NCBI RefSeq assembly: GCF_902833645.1 | Contig: NZ_CADFGE010000001.1 | Location: 1-64,000, forward strand | Reading direction: 5' to 3' | DNA from: Paraburkholderia fungorum | GTDB lineage: Bacteria; Pseudomonadota; Gammaproteobacteria; Burkholderiales; Burkholderiaceae | Length of the DNA: 64,000 nucleotides | Shown: positions 34,477 through 43,335 of the stretch, one piece after another | Numbering within the stretch: position 1 is the stretch's first letter | How the letters are laid out: every line of letters begins with the position of its first letter | Translations under genes and position numbers: made by a program | The notes under the pieces: generated by a model | What the model was told of the DNA's origin: nothing | The model's input: only the letters and a program-made list of their open reading frames with translations | The model's database searches: none

Positions 34477-35994
34477 ATGCTCAACAAACCTGCTGTCGCC
34501 GCACCGGCCCGCCTTTCCTGCGGAATAGAGGGAATCGACAACGTTCTAGGCGGTGGCCTCACCCCGCACCGCATGTATCTGGTCGAAGGCGCCCCGGGCA
34601 CCGGAAAAACTACCCTCGCATTGCAATTTTTGCTCCAGGGGGTCAGCGAAGGCCAGACGGGTCTATACATCACGCTGTCCGAAACCCGCGACGAACTGGT
34701 CTCTGTAGCCAACAGCCACGGTTGGGACATCAGCAGGTTCGACATCCTCGAACTGCTGTCCGACGAGGGGCTCGACCCGCGCTACGAACAAACCGTGCTG
34801 CACCCGGCCGAGGTCGAACTCGGCGAGACCGTGCGCAACGTCATCGAACAGGTTGATGCGCTCAAGCCTGTGCGCATCGTGCTCGACAGCCTTTCCGAAT
34901 TGCGTCTGCTGTCGCAGAACCCCCTGCGCTATCGGCGGCAGATTCTGGCACTCAAGCGCTATTTCGCCACCCGCGAATGCACGGTGCTTCTACTCGACGA
35001 CAACACGTCAGACCCCGGCGATCTGCAGTTGCACAGCATCGCCCACGGCGTGATCAGCCTCGACAACCTCGTGCACGACTATGGCGGCAACCGGCGGCGC
35101 ATGCGCATCGCCAAGATGCGCGGCATCAAGTTTCGCGAGGGCTATCACGACTTCTCCCTCGACACCGGAGGCATTCAGGTTTATCCCCGTCTCGTTGCGG
35201 CGGAGCATCATGCGGAATTCAATCCGGAAGTGCTCAGCACCGGAACGCCGGGCCTCGACGCACTGCTCGGCGGCGGGTTGATCCCGGGCACCAATGCGCT
35301 GATGATCGGCCCGTCCGGCGTCGGAAAAACCACCACGGTGGTGTCTTGCCTGATTGCGGCGCTCGAGCGTGGCGAGCGTTGCGTCTACTACGTGTTTGAC
35401 GAGACCCTCACCACCCTGACGATCCGTTGCTCGACGCTCGGCATGTACCTCGATCCCTTTGTGGAAAGCGGCCTGCTGACATTGCGCCAGATCGATCCGG
35501 CAGAAATCTCGCCTGGCGAATTTGCCTGCGACGTGCGCAAATCGGTCGAGGAAAAGGGCTGCACCTACGTCGCTATCGATAGTCTGAATGCCTATCTCCA
35601 GGCGATGCCCGGCGAGCGCTATCTGCTGCTGCAGATGCACGAACTGCTCGGCTATCTGAACCAGCAGGGCATCATCACCATGCTGGTGCTGGGCCAGCAC
35701 GGCATTATCGGCGAGGTGCAGAACGACATCGACATCAGCTATCTCAGCGACGTGGTCGTGCTGTTCCGCTATTTCGAACATCAGGGCGAAGTGTTGACGG
35801 CGGTGACCGCAGTGAAGAGCCGGGCAAACGCGCACGAGCGCTCGATCCGCCAGTTCCGGCTGCGCAGAGGCGGGGTGGAAGTGGGTGAAGCGCTGCGCGA
35901 CTTCGAGGGCGTCCTGTCCGGTCTGCCCTCCTATCGCGGCAGCACCGCCCTGCTCGGTACGGCGGACCACGTCATCGATACGTCCGGGCTGTAG
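34477..35994 (+). CDS. KaiC-like double-domain ATPase
   Basis: 505 aa. Two RecA-type domains: the first with Walker A GAPGTGKT (residues 38-45) after the typical GIEGIDNVLGGGL, the second with GPSGVGKT (278-285) after STGTPGLDALLGGGL; each has DE/SE catalytic candidates downstream. KaiC is the cyanobacterial clock ATPase/autokinase, but non-cyanobacterial homologues without KaiA/KaiB act in stress or signalling roles. No KaiB gene is present here. The start at 34477 is chosen because homology begins at once; it lacks a clear ribosome site, and an ATG at 34369 is possible. The histidine kinase gene begins 4 bases after its stop. Confidence 0.88.
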   Translation: MLNKPAVAAPARLSCGIEGIDNVLGGGLTPHRMYLVEGAPGTGKTTLALQFLLQGVSEGQTGLYITLSETRDELVSVANSHGWDISRFDILELLSDEGLDPRYEQTVLHPAEVELGETVRNVIEQVDALKPVRIVLDSLSELRLLSQNPLRYRRQILALKRYFATRECTVLLLDDNTSDPGDLQLHSIAHGVISLDNLVHDYGGNRRRMRIAKMRGIKFREGYHDFSLDTGGIQVYPRLVAAEHHAEFNPEVLSTGTPGLDALLGGGLIPGTNALMIGPSGVGKTTTVVSCLIAALERGERCVYYVFDETLTTLTIRCSTLGMYLDPFVESGLLTLRQIDPAEISPGEFACDVRKSVEEKGCTYVAIDSLNAYLQAMPGERYLLLQMHELLGYLNQQGIITMLVLGQHGIIGEVQNDIDISYLSDVVVLFRYFEHQGEVLTAVTAVKSRANAHERSIRQFRLRRGGVEVGEALRDFEGVLSGLPSYRGSTALLGTADHVIDTSGL

Positions 35995-35998
35995 CGCT

Positions 35999-37657
35999 AT
36001 GGAGCAACGCGTTCTTATCCTTGCACCGTTTGGCCGCGACGCCGATGTGATTGCCGAGGTCCTGCATAAGGACGAACGCGAATGCGTCGCCTGCCGCGAT
36101 GCCGATGCGCTCACTGAAATGCTCGAGGCCGGGGCTGGCAGCGCCCTGATCGCCGAAGAGGCGCTCTCGGACGGTCATGTGTCGCGCCTGTTCGATTGGC
36201 TCGAACAGCAACCGGCGTGGTCCGACCTGCCGTTTATTCTGCTCGCCGCCAATCACGTCGGGCGCCGGTCGGCACGCAGTCTAGAAGTGCTGGAGCGGCT
36301 CGGCAACGTGGTGGTGCTCGAGCGGCCGCTGAACTCGGAAACGCTGCGGCGCGCGGTCGGGTCATCGCTGCGGGCGCGCGCGCGGCAGTACGAGTCGCGC
36401 CGTCATCTGGCCGAACTGATCGCGGCGCAAGAAGCCCTGGTGCAACTCAACGATTCGCTCGAGAGCCGCATTGCCGCGCGCACGCAAGAACTCGCTTCGG
36501 CCAACAACCGGCTGATGACGGAGATTCACGAGCGCGCCAAAGTACAGGCGGTGCTGGTTCAGTCACAGAAGATGGAAGCGCTCGGACAACTCACCGGCGG
36601 CATCGCGCATGACTTCAACAATCTGCTGAACGTCATCATGGTCAACTCGGAACTGATCGCGCGGGCCGGCAGCGACGAGCGCATTCGCGCAATGGCCGCC
36701 ACCGTCAAACGCGCGACCGAGCGGGGCGCGAAACTGACGGGCCAGTTGCTGACGTTCTCACGCAACAGCAATCTCGATCTGAAGGCGGTGGACGTGGTCG
36801 CGCTGCTGCACGGCATGCGCGACATCGTCACTGTGTCGCTCGGTTCGGGCATCCATTACGTCAACGAATCCGATTACGAAGAGATGTGGACGGAGGCCGA
36901 TGCCAATCAGCTCGAGCTAGCTATTCTCAATCTGGCGATCAACGCGCGCGACGCGATGCCCGGCGGCGGCCAGTTGAGCATCCACGTGAAGGAACGCTCG
37001 GCTCCCGATGAAACCCTCGAACCCGGCCGCTATGTCGTGATCGAAGTCACCGACACCGGATCGGGCATGCCGCCTGACATTGTCTCGCGGGTGTTCGATC
37101 CGTTCTTCACCACCAAGCCTATCGGCAAGGGCACGGGGCTCGGCTTGAGCCAGGTCTACGGAATCGCGCGTCAAGCCGGCGGCTCCGCGCGCCTGTTCAG
37201 CGAGGAAGGCATCGGCACCACGGTGGAGATCTGGTTGCCGTTGCGCAAGCGCGTAACCCCGCCAATCGAAGCGGCATCCGCTGTCGAAGAGAACGCGGTG
37301 GGCGTACAACGTGTGCTGGTGGTCGAAGACGACAGCGAGGTGCGCGCAATGCTGGTCGATTGTCTGAGAGGACTCGGCTATACCGTGACGGAAGCGGCGG
37401 ATGGCCGGGCCGGGCTGAACCGCTTGAAGGACGACAATCCCGACCTGTTGATGGTCGATTTCGCGATGCCCGGCATGAACGGCATCGACGTGATCGCCGA
37501 GGCGCGCAAGATGCGCGAAGATCTGCCCGTGATTCTCGCAACCGGTTACGCGGACGTGGATATTTCGGGCCTCGCGGTCAAGCGCTGCACGATCTTGCGA
37601 AAACCATTCCGGCTCGACGATCTGGCACGTACCGTACGGCTCGGCCTCGCGGCCTGA
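35999..37657 (+). CDS. Hybrid sensor histidine kinase with C-terminal receiver
   Basis: 552 aa, no membrane segments, so cytoplasmic. Residues 1-120 form a degenerate receiver-like domain. A coiled-coil (about 130-185) leads to the H box with phospho-acceptor His204 (GGIAHDFNNLLNVI), then N box (NLAINARDAMPGGG), G boxes (VTDTGSGMPP, GKGTGLGLSQVYG), and a C-terminal receiver with Asp487 (LLMVDFAMPGMNG) and the Lys of ILRKPF. It starts 4 bases after the KaiC-like gene, so they are co-translated and probably work together, with the KaiC-like ATPase as input or output partner. No output DNA-binding domain, so signalling must pass to another protein. Confidence 0.92.
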   Translation: MEQRVLILAPFGRDADVIAEVLHKDERECVACRDADALTEMLEAGAGSALIAEEALSDGHVSRLFDWLEQQPAWSDLPFILLAANHVGRRSARSLEVLERLGNVVVLERPLNSETLRRAVGSSLRARARQYESRRHLAELIAAQEALVQLNDSLESRIAARTQELASANNRLMTEIHERAKVQAVLVQSQKMEALGQLTGGIAHDFNNLLNVIMVNSELIARAGSDERIRAMAATVKRATERGAKLTGQLLTFSRNSNLDLKAVDVVALLHGMRDIVTVSLGSGIHYVNESDYEEMWTEADANQLELAILNLAINARDAMPGGGQLSIHVKERSAPDETLEPGRYVVIEVTDTGSGMPPDIVSRVFDPFFTTKPIGKGTGLGLSQVYGIARQAGGSARLFSEEGIGTTVEIWLPLRKRVTPPIEAASAVEENAVGVQRVLVVEDDSEVRAMLVDCLRGLGYTVTEAADGRAGLNRLKDDNPDLLMVDFAMPGMNGIDVIAEARKMREDLPVILATGYADVDISGLAVKRCTILRKPFRLDDLARTVRLGLAA

Positions 37658-37749
37658 ACGAGGTCGCACGCGCCTGTCGAGAAGTTGTCACAGCGCGCCT
37701 GCAAACTGCTGACGAATCCATCCCTCGCAAAAATCCCCAATTCAATAGT

Positions 37750-37777
37750 TTGCTAACGAATATTTTGGCCATACAAT
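37750..37777 (+). promoter_or_regulatory. Promoter of the marR efflux operon
   Basis: TTGCTA (37750-37755) and TACAAT (37772-37777) with a 16-base spacer make a good sigma-70 promoter. The expected start point, about 7 bases after the -10, falls on or next to the marR ATG at 37785, and no ribosome site precedes that ATG. Confidence 0.65.
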
Positions 37778-37784
37778 ACCGGCC

Positions 37785-38246
37785 ATGTCGAATCTCGATG
37801 CCCTGCGCCGCACCGTCAGCAGCACCCTGGTCGTCGCTGCCAGAAAATGGCGGCGCACGAGTCACGGCGTGCTCGCGGCCTTCAACGTTTCCGAAGCGTG
37901 CGCCACGCCGCTCCTGACCGCCAGTCGTCTCGGCGAAGCGGTGCGGCAGGTCACGCTGGCCGATCACATCGGTATTGAAGGGCCGTCGCTCGTGCGGCTG
38001 CTCGATCAACTGTGCGCGGCCGGCCTGATGCGCCGCGACGAAGATCCCGAAGACCGCCGCGCCAAGACCGTGGTGCTCACCGACGAGGGCCGCGCTGTCA
38101 CCGCAAAAATGGAAGAAGAGCTTAATACGTTGCGGGCGCAAGCTTTGAAAGGTATTTCCCGCAGCGATCTCGAAGCGACCTTGCGGGTACTGGCCGCTTT
38201 CACGGCCGACACAACCACGCCGCACAACGCCAGAGACTCCGAGTAA
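37785..38246 (+). CDS. MarR-family transcriptional regulator
   Basis: 153 aa with a winged helix-turn-helix: VTLADHIGIEGPSLVRLLDQLCAAGLMRRDEDPEDRRAKTVVLTDEGRA. The DP.DRR wing is diagnostic of MarR proteins, which usually repress their own operon and release DNA on binding aromatic acids. It heads the efflux operon, with the FUSC gene 6 bases downstream. The ATG follows the -10 box so closely that the transcript may be leaderless. Confidence 0.93.
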   Translation: MSNLDALRRTVSSTLVVAARKWRRTSHGVLAAFNVSEACATPLLTASRLGEAVRQVTLADHIGIEGPSLVRLLDQLCAAGLMRRDEDPEDRRAKTVVLTDEGRAVTAKMEEELNTLRAQALKGISRSDLEATLRVLAAFTADTTTPHNARDSE

Positions 38247-38252
38247 CGGCTC

Positions 38253-40355
38253 ATGGTCTACCCTTCCGTCCGCGACTGGCTGTTCTCCGTCAAAACGTTT
38301 GCCGCAGCGATGATCGCGCTCTACATCGGTCTCGCGCTCGAGTTGCCACGGCCGTACTGGGCGATGGCCACCGTCTACATCGTATCGAATCCGTTTGTCG
38401 GCGCGACCCGCTCCAAGGCGCTCTATCGTGCGCTCGGCACCGCGCTCGGCGCGTCGGCCGCCGTGCTGCTAGTACCGCCGTTCGTCGAATCGCCGTATCT
38501 GTTCAGCGTGATCGTCGCGTTGTGGACCGGCACGCTGCTGTATCTGGCGGTGGCCGACCGCACCGCGCGCAGTTACGTGTTCATGCTGGCGGCCTACACC
38601 ATGCCGATCATCGCGCTGCCTTCGGTGACGGATCCCGGCGGCGTGTTCGATCTGGCGATCAGCCGCACTGAAGAGATCACGCTTGGCATTGTGTGCGCGA
38701 GCATTGTCGGCAGTTCGCTGTTTCCCAGCCGGCTCGCCCCGACTATTATCGAGCGGACCGATGCGTGGTTTCGCGACGCCGCGTTCTATGCGACCGAAAC
38801 GCTGTCCGGGCGCATCGCCGGCGCGGCGATTTCAGGAGCCCGCCAACGGATCGCCGCCACGATCAACGGTCTCGAACTGCTCCTGAGCCAGCTTGCTTAC
38901 GACCACACGCGGCCGGATATCCTGGCCCGCGCCCACGAGTTGCGCGGGCGCATGCAGTTGCTGCTGCCGATGATGTCGGCGCTGGCCGATCCGCTGGTCG
39001 CGCTCTACAACAGCGGGCGGCAAACCTGGCCAGAGGGTCTCGAAGCGCTGCTCAACGACGTCATCAAATGGTTCAACACACCGCTGCCCGCCGCCAGCGG
39101 GGGCTATCACCCCGACGCGACCGCCAACGCCTTGCGCGAGCGCATTGCCGCCATGCAACCGCCGCCTGCCGCACTCGCGGCCTGGGACGGTGCGCTGCTG
39201 TCGAACGCGCTGTGGCGTATGAAACAGGTGATCGACGTCTGGCAGGACTGCCGCTCGCTGCGCATCATCATCACGCGCGAGGAAGGCTCATGGCGGCCAC
39301 GTTTCCGGCATTGGCGGCTGGGGGGCACCGAGCGCTTCTTCGATCGCGGCATCATGCTGTTTTCGACAGCGTCAGCCGGCGCCGCAGTGGTCATTGCGTG
39401 CAGTCTGTGGATCAGTTCGGGCTGGGCGGACGGCGCCAGTGCCGTGACGCTGGCGGCGGTCGCCTGCTGCTTCTTCGCCGCGCTCGACGAACCCGCGCCG
39501 ATGGTGTTCAGGTTCTTCGTGGCCACGGCGATCAGCGTGGTGGCCGCCGGCATCTATCTGTTCGCCGTGCTGCCGCACGTGCACGACTTCCCGATGCTGG
39601 TCATTATGTTCGCCGCGCCGTTCATTCTGGTGGGCACCTTGATTCCGCGTCCGGCGTTCAACATGGTGACGGTGCTGGTGGCCGTCAATACCGCCACCTT
39701 CATCAGCATTCAGGACGCTTACTCGGCCAACTTCCTGATCTTCCTGAACAGCAATCTCGCGGGCCTCGCAGGCTTGCTGTATGCCTATCTGTGGACCCGC
39801 GTGACGCGGCCGTTCGGCGCCGAACTCGCGGCCTCGCGGCTGTTGCGCTCGAGCTGGGCCGACGTGGCGCTGACGGCGTCAACCCGACCCATCGAAGACC
39901 CGCGCAACCTCGCCGCGCGCATGCTCGACCGCCTGATGCAGTTGATCCCGCGCCTTGCGGCCACGGACGACCATCGCCATCCGTCGATCGAGAGCTTTCG
40001 CGATCTGCGGATTGCCTTCAACGCGCTCGATCTGCGCCGCCTGACCCGCAAGCTCGGCGGAGAAGCGCCAGGCGCGATCGATCTCGTCCTCGACGACGTG
40101 CGCCAGTACTTCGAAATGTGCGTGGACCAACGGGTACGCCAACCGGTGCCGGAGAGTCTGCGCTCATTGATCGACGCCGCGGTGACGCGCGTCACCGCAC
40201 AAGGTCTCGCGAATGCCAGCGCGCCAAGCCCGACCTCGCAAACCTCGGCGCGCCATTTGCGCGAGGCCTTGCACGCACTGGTCGGCTTGCGTCTTTCGCT
40301 GTTTCCGGCCACGCTAATCACACCCACGCCGCCCGAACCGGAGGCCGCTGCCTGA
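38253..40355 (+). CDS. FUSC-family inner-membrane efflux protein (AaeB-like)
   Basis: 700 aa. Two hydrophobic blocks of about six segments each (residues about 15-165 and about 365-530) separated by soluble regions, the AaeB/fusaric-acid-resistance architecture. The family N terminus KTFAAAMIALYIGLALELPRPYWAMATVYIVSNPFVGATRSKALYRALGT is well kept. AaeB-type pumps expel aromatic carboxylic acids with an AaeA-type fusion protein. Second gene of marR-FUSC-DUF1656-HlyD-OMF. Confidence 0.95.
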   Translation: MVYPSVRDWLFSVKTFAAAMIALYIGLALELPRPYWAMATVYIVSNPFVGATRSKALYRALGTALGASAAVLLVPPFVESPYLFSVIVALWTGTLLYLAVADRTARSYVFMLAAYTMPIIALPSVTDPGGVFDLAISRTEEITLGIVCASIVGSSLFPSRLAPTIIERTDAWFRDAAFYATETLSGRIAGAAISGARQRIAATINGLELLLSQLAYDHTRPDILARAHELRGRMQLLLPMMSALADPLVALYNSGRQTWPEGLEALLNDVIKWFNTPLPAASGGYHPDATANALRERIAAMQPPPAALAAWDGALLSNALWRMKQVIDVWQDCRSLRIIITREEGSWRPRFRHWRLGGTERFFDRGIMLFSTASAGAAVVIACSLWISSGWADGASAVTLAAVACCFFAALDEPAPMVFRFFVATAISVVAAGIYLFAVLPHVHDFPMLVIMFAAPFILVGTLIPRPAFNMVTVLVAVNTATFISIQDAYSANFLIFLNSNLAGLAGLLYAYLWTRVTRPFGAELAASRLLRSSWADVALTASTRPIEDPRNLAARMLDRLMQLIPRLAATDDHRHPSIESFRDLRIAFNALDLRRLTRKLGGEAPGAIDLVLDDVRQYFEMCVDQRVRQPVPESLRSLIDAAVTRVTAQGLANASAPSPTSQTSARHLREALHALVGLRLSLFPATLITPTPPEPEAAA

Positions 40356-40398
40356 TGCGCCCGTCCCGCCCCCATTCACCCCCTGGCCAGCTCCCGCG

Positions 40399-40608
40399 AT
40401 GATCGGTGAAATCGATATCTTCGGCGTGTTCGTGCCGGCCGTGCTGGTGCTGATGTTCATCGCCTATCTGATCAACCTGGCGATCCGCACGGTGCTCGCG
40501 CGCGCCGGCTTTTACCGCTTCGTCTGGCACCGTTCCATCTTCGATCTCGGCATCTATGTGCTGGTGCTGGGCCTTGTCGTCGTCGTTTCGCACAGACTAA
40601 TAACGTGA
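40399..40608 (+). CDS. DUF1656 small membrane protein (AaeX-like)
   Basis: 69 aa with two hydrophobic segments (VFVPAVLVLMFIAYLINLAI and IYVLVLGLVVVVS), preceded by the family start IGEIDIFGVFVP. Found in nearly all FUSC/HlyD efflux operons; its exact job is not known. Its TGA overlaps the GTG start of the fusion-protein gene (GTGA, 40605-40608). Confidence 0.93.
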   Translation: MIGEIDIFGVFVPAVLVLMFIAYLINLAIRTVLARAGFYRFVWHRSIFDLGIYVLVLGLVVVVSHRLIT

Positions 40609-41609
40609 AAAAAACCTGGTTCTCCGTCGGTCAGATTCTGCTGACCCTGATCGTCGTCGTGGTCGCGGCCTTCGTGCTGTGGAAACTGGTCGCCTATTAC
40701 ATGTTCGCACCGTGGACCCGCGACGGGCACGTGCGCGCCGACGTGATCCAGGTCGCGCCGGATATCTCGGGGCTGATCTCATCGGTCGAGGTAGCCGACA
40801 ACCAGTTGGTCAAGCAAGGTCAGGTGCTGTTCGTCATCGACCAGGCCCGCTATGCGCTCGCGCTGCGCCAGGCGCAGGCCACCGCGGAACAACGCCGCGC
40901 CACCCTCGATCAGGCGCGCCGCGAAGACGCCCGTAACCGCAAGCTCGGCAATCTCGTTGCTGCGGAAGTCGCCGAAGAAAGCCGCTCGCGGGTCGAAACG
41001 GCGGAGGCCGCACTCGCCGATGCGAACGTCGCGATCGACACCGCCAAACTGAATTTGCAACGCACTACGATCGTGAGTCCGGTCGACGGCTATCTGAACG
41101 ACCGCGCGCCGCGCGCCGGCGAATTCGTCTCCGCGGGCCGGCCGGTGCTGTCGGTCGTGGATATGCATTCGTTCCGCGTCGACGGTTACTTTGAAGAGAC
41201 CAAGCTGCGCGGTATCGACATCGGCCAGCCGGTCGATATTCAGGTAATGGGCGAGCCGAATGTGCTGCGCGGTCACGTGCAAAGCATCGTCGCGGGGATT
41301 GAGGACCGCGACCGCACGCAAGGCTCGAACCTGCTGCCGAACGTGAACCCGGCGTTCAGTTGGGTGCGGCTCGCGCAACGGATTCCCGTGCGGGTTGCGC
41401 TGGACGAAGTCCCCGCCGATTTCCGCCTGATCGCCGGACGCACGGCAACGGTGTCGGTGCTCGATCTGTCGCTGAGCGGCAAGCGGCGCCCGGCTACGGG
41501 CGCTTCGGGTGCGGTGGATGCTTCGGCTACGCCTGCTGCGTCCGCTACGCCTGCTGCATCTGCTACTCAACCGGCGTCCGCAGCCGTCACGTCGGGCGCA
41601 TCGCAATGA
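40605..41609 (+). CDS. HlyD/EmrA-type membrane fusion protein (AaeA-like)
   Basis: 334 aa with a GTG start overlapping the DUF1656 stop. N-terminal anchor (LLTLIVVVVAAFVLWKLVAYYM), barrel-sandwich lipoyl halves (GHVRADVIQVAPDISGLISSVEVADNQLVKQGQVLFVIDQ and STIVSPVDGYLNDRAPRAGEFVS), an alpha-hairpin between them, and a C-terminal beta-barrel. The last 45 residues are a low-complexity Ala/Ser/Thr/Pro tail (repeats of SATPAA) absent from typical relatives. It links the FUSC pump to the outer-membrane channel. Confidence 0.94.
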   Translation: MKKTWFSVGQILLTLIVVVVAAFVLWKLVAYYMFAPWTRDGHVRADVIQVAPDISGLISSVEVADNQLVKQGQVLFVIDQARYALALRQAQATAEQRRATLDQARREDARNRKLGNLVAAEVAEESRSRVETAEAALADANVAIDTAKLNLQRTTIVSPVDGYLNDRAPRAGEFVSAGRPVLSVVDMHSFRVDGYFEETKLRGIDIGQPVDIQVMGEPNVLRGHVQSIVAGIEDRDRTQGSNLLPNVNPAFSWVRLAQRIPVRVALDEVPADFRLIAGRTATVSVLDLSLSGKRRPATGASGAVDASATPAASATPAASATQPASAAVTSGASQ

Positions 41610-43138
41610 AGCCGTCGCGCACGCTGCCCTTATTGCCGCTGCTGCCGCTCCTGCCGCTGCTGCCATTAGCCGTCGCGCTCAGCGGCTGCATGAACGTCGG
41701 CCCCAATTACGCGTTGCCGAAGAAGGCACTGGTCAACGCCCCGCTTGCCAATGCGCCGATCGAGGGCGCCGATGCCAGGCTGACCACGCGGCAGACCGTC
41801 CCCGCTATCTGGTGGAAGCTCTATGACGATCCGGTGCTGAACAGCCTCGTCGACGAAGCGCTGAAATCGAACACCGACTTGCGTGTCGCCGCGGCGAACC
41901 TCGCACGGTCGCGTGAAGCGCTGGGCGTAGCACAAGCGCAAGGCGGCTTTTCCGGCAAGACCTCGGCAGCCATCCAACGCGCGCAGGAGTCGGCCGAGCA
42001 GTATCTGCTGACCGAGAAGCTGCCGGTCGTGAATGAAGGCGACATCGGCATCAGCATTTCGTACGAAATCGACCTGTTCGGCAAGCTGCGGCGCGGCGTC
42101 GAAGCGGCGTCGGCAGACACGGAAGCCGTGCAGGCAGCCGGCGATCTCGCACGGATCAGCGTGGTCGCGGATGTGGTGCGCTCTTACGTCGACCAATGCT
42201 CGGCCGCCGAGGAACTCAAGATCGCGCAGCAGTCGCTGGCACTGCAGAAGCAGCGCGCGGACGTGTCGCGCCGATTGCGCGACGCGGGCCGCGGCAATCA
42301 GCCCGATGTGACGCGTAACCAGACCCAGGTCGATACGCTCGCAGCGGATATTCCCCGCTACACGGCGCGCCGCCAGATTGCCCAATACCGGCTCGCCGCA
42401 CTGCTCGCGCGCGCACCGTCCGATCTGCCGCCGGCCGTGCTCGCCTGCAACACGCTGCCGCAGATCCGTCAGCCGATTCCGATCGGCGACGGCGCCGCGC
42501 TGCTCAAACGCCGTCCGGACGTGCGCGAGGCCGAGCGTCAACTGGCCGCTTCGACGGCGCGGATCGGCGTCGCGACGGGCGCGTTGTATCCGAGTGTGAG
42601 CATCGGCGCATCGGCAGGTTTGACGGGGGTTCTGGAAGACCTCGGCACCTCGCCGACGGCGCGCTGGGCGTTCGGTCCGCTGATCAGTTGGACCTTCCCG
42701 ACGAATGGCGCGCGCGGCCGCGTGCGCGAAGCGGAAGCGTCGAGCAACGTCGCGCTGGCGAAATTCGATGGCGTCGTGCTGACCGCGTTGCGCGAAACCG
42801 AAACCAGCCTCGCGACCTATGCGTCCGACGCCACCCGCGCCGACGCGTTGCGTGCCGCGCTGAAGTCGGCGGCCCAATCGGCGGATGAAACGCATCGGCT
42901 GTATCTCGCCGGACGCGAGTCGTTCATTTCGGATCTGGATGCGACGCGCACACTGACTTCAACGAGGTCTCAGGTGGCGGCAGCCGAAGGTCAGGTGGCG
43001 GTCGATCAGGTCAACCTGTTCCTCGCACTCGGCGGCGGATGGGAAACGGATGCGCGTACGGTGCCGGGAGCCGGGTCGGACGCTGCAACGCCGGGTGCCG
43101 TGGTACCGGCCAAGGCCGCCGCGCCGACACTACCCTGA
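41606..43138 (+). CDS. Outer-membrane efflux lipoprotein (NodT/OprM family)
   Basis: 510 aa, with the start at 41606 in an ATGA overlap with the HlyD stop. Lipoprotein signal with lipobox LSGC (Cys28); the hydrophobic core is a perfect-looking LLP/LLPLLP repeat. Two TolC-type repeats follow (WWKLYDDPVLNSLVDEALKSNTDLRVAAANLARSREALG, and the second half from RRPDVREAERQLAASTARIGVATGALYPSVSIGASAG). The last gene of the operon provides the outer-membrane exit duct. Confidence 0.94.
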   Translation: MKPSRTLPLLPLLPLLPLLPLAVALSGCMNVGPNYALPKKALVNAPLANAPIEGADARLTTRQTVPAIWWKLYDDPVLNSLVDEALKSNTDLRVAAANLARSREALGVAQAQGGFSGKTSAAIQRAQESAEQYLLTEKLPVVNEGDIGISISYEIDLFGKLRRGVEAASADTEAVQAAGDLARISVVADVVRSYVDQCSAAEELKIAQQSLALQKQRADVSRRLRDAGRGNQPDVTRNQTQVDTLAADIPRYTARRQIAQYRLAALLARAPSDLPPAVLACNTLPQIRQPIPIGDGAALLKRRPDVREAERQLAASTARIGVATGALYPSVSIGASAGLTGVLEDLGTSPTARWAFGPLISWTFPTNGARGRVREAEASSNVALAKFDGVVLTALRETETSLATYASDATRADALRAALKSAAQSADETHRLYLAGRESFISDLDATRTLTSTRSQVAAAEGQVAVDQVNLFLALGGGWETDARTVPGAGSDAATPGAVVPAKAAAPTLP

Positions 43139-43231
43139 CCTATCCGGGTAAATCGCTATTTTTGACAAGCTTTCTTTTACCTTTCAATTGAGGTTAAATA
43201 TAAGCCTTCAACTACTCGTTACGGGGCACGT

Positions 43232-43324
43232 ATGTCGAACTTCATGCAAGGCGCAGCCACGTTGGGCGGCTGCATTGGCGTTTTCACGGTGGTGGTTGCG
43301 GTTGTGGAGATGTTGGCGAATTGA
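43232..43324 (+). CDS. Possible 30-aa membrane peptide
   Basis: A short frame (MSNFMQGAATLGGCIGVF, then TVVVAVVEMLAN) that would form one transmembrane helix. A TTGACA hexamer lies upstream at 43162-43167 with AT-rich DNA after it (TTAAATATAAG, about 43194-43204), and ACGGGGC precedes the ATG as a weak ribosome site. It stands alone, convergent with the glycosyltransferase gene. Too short for homology judgement. Confidence 0.35.
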   Translation: MSNFMQGAATLGGCIGVFTVVVAVVEMLAN

Positions 43325-43335
43325 GCCGGCTTGGC

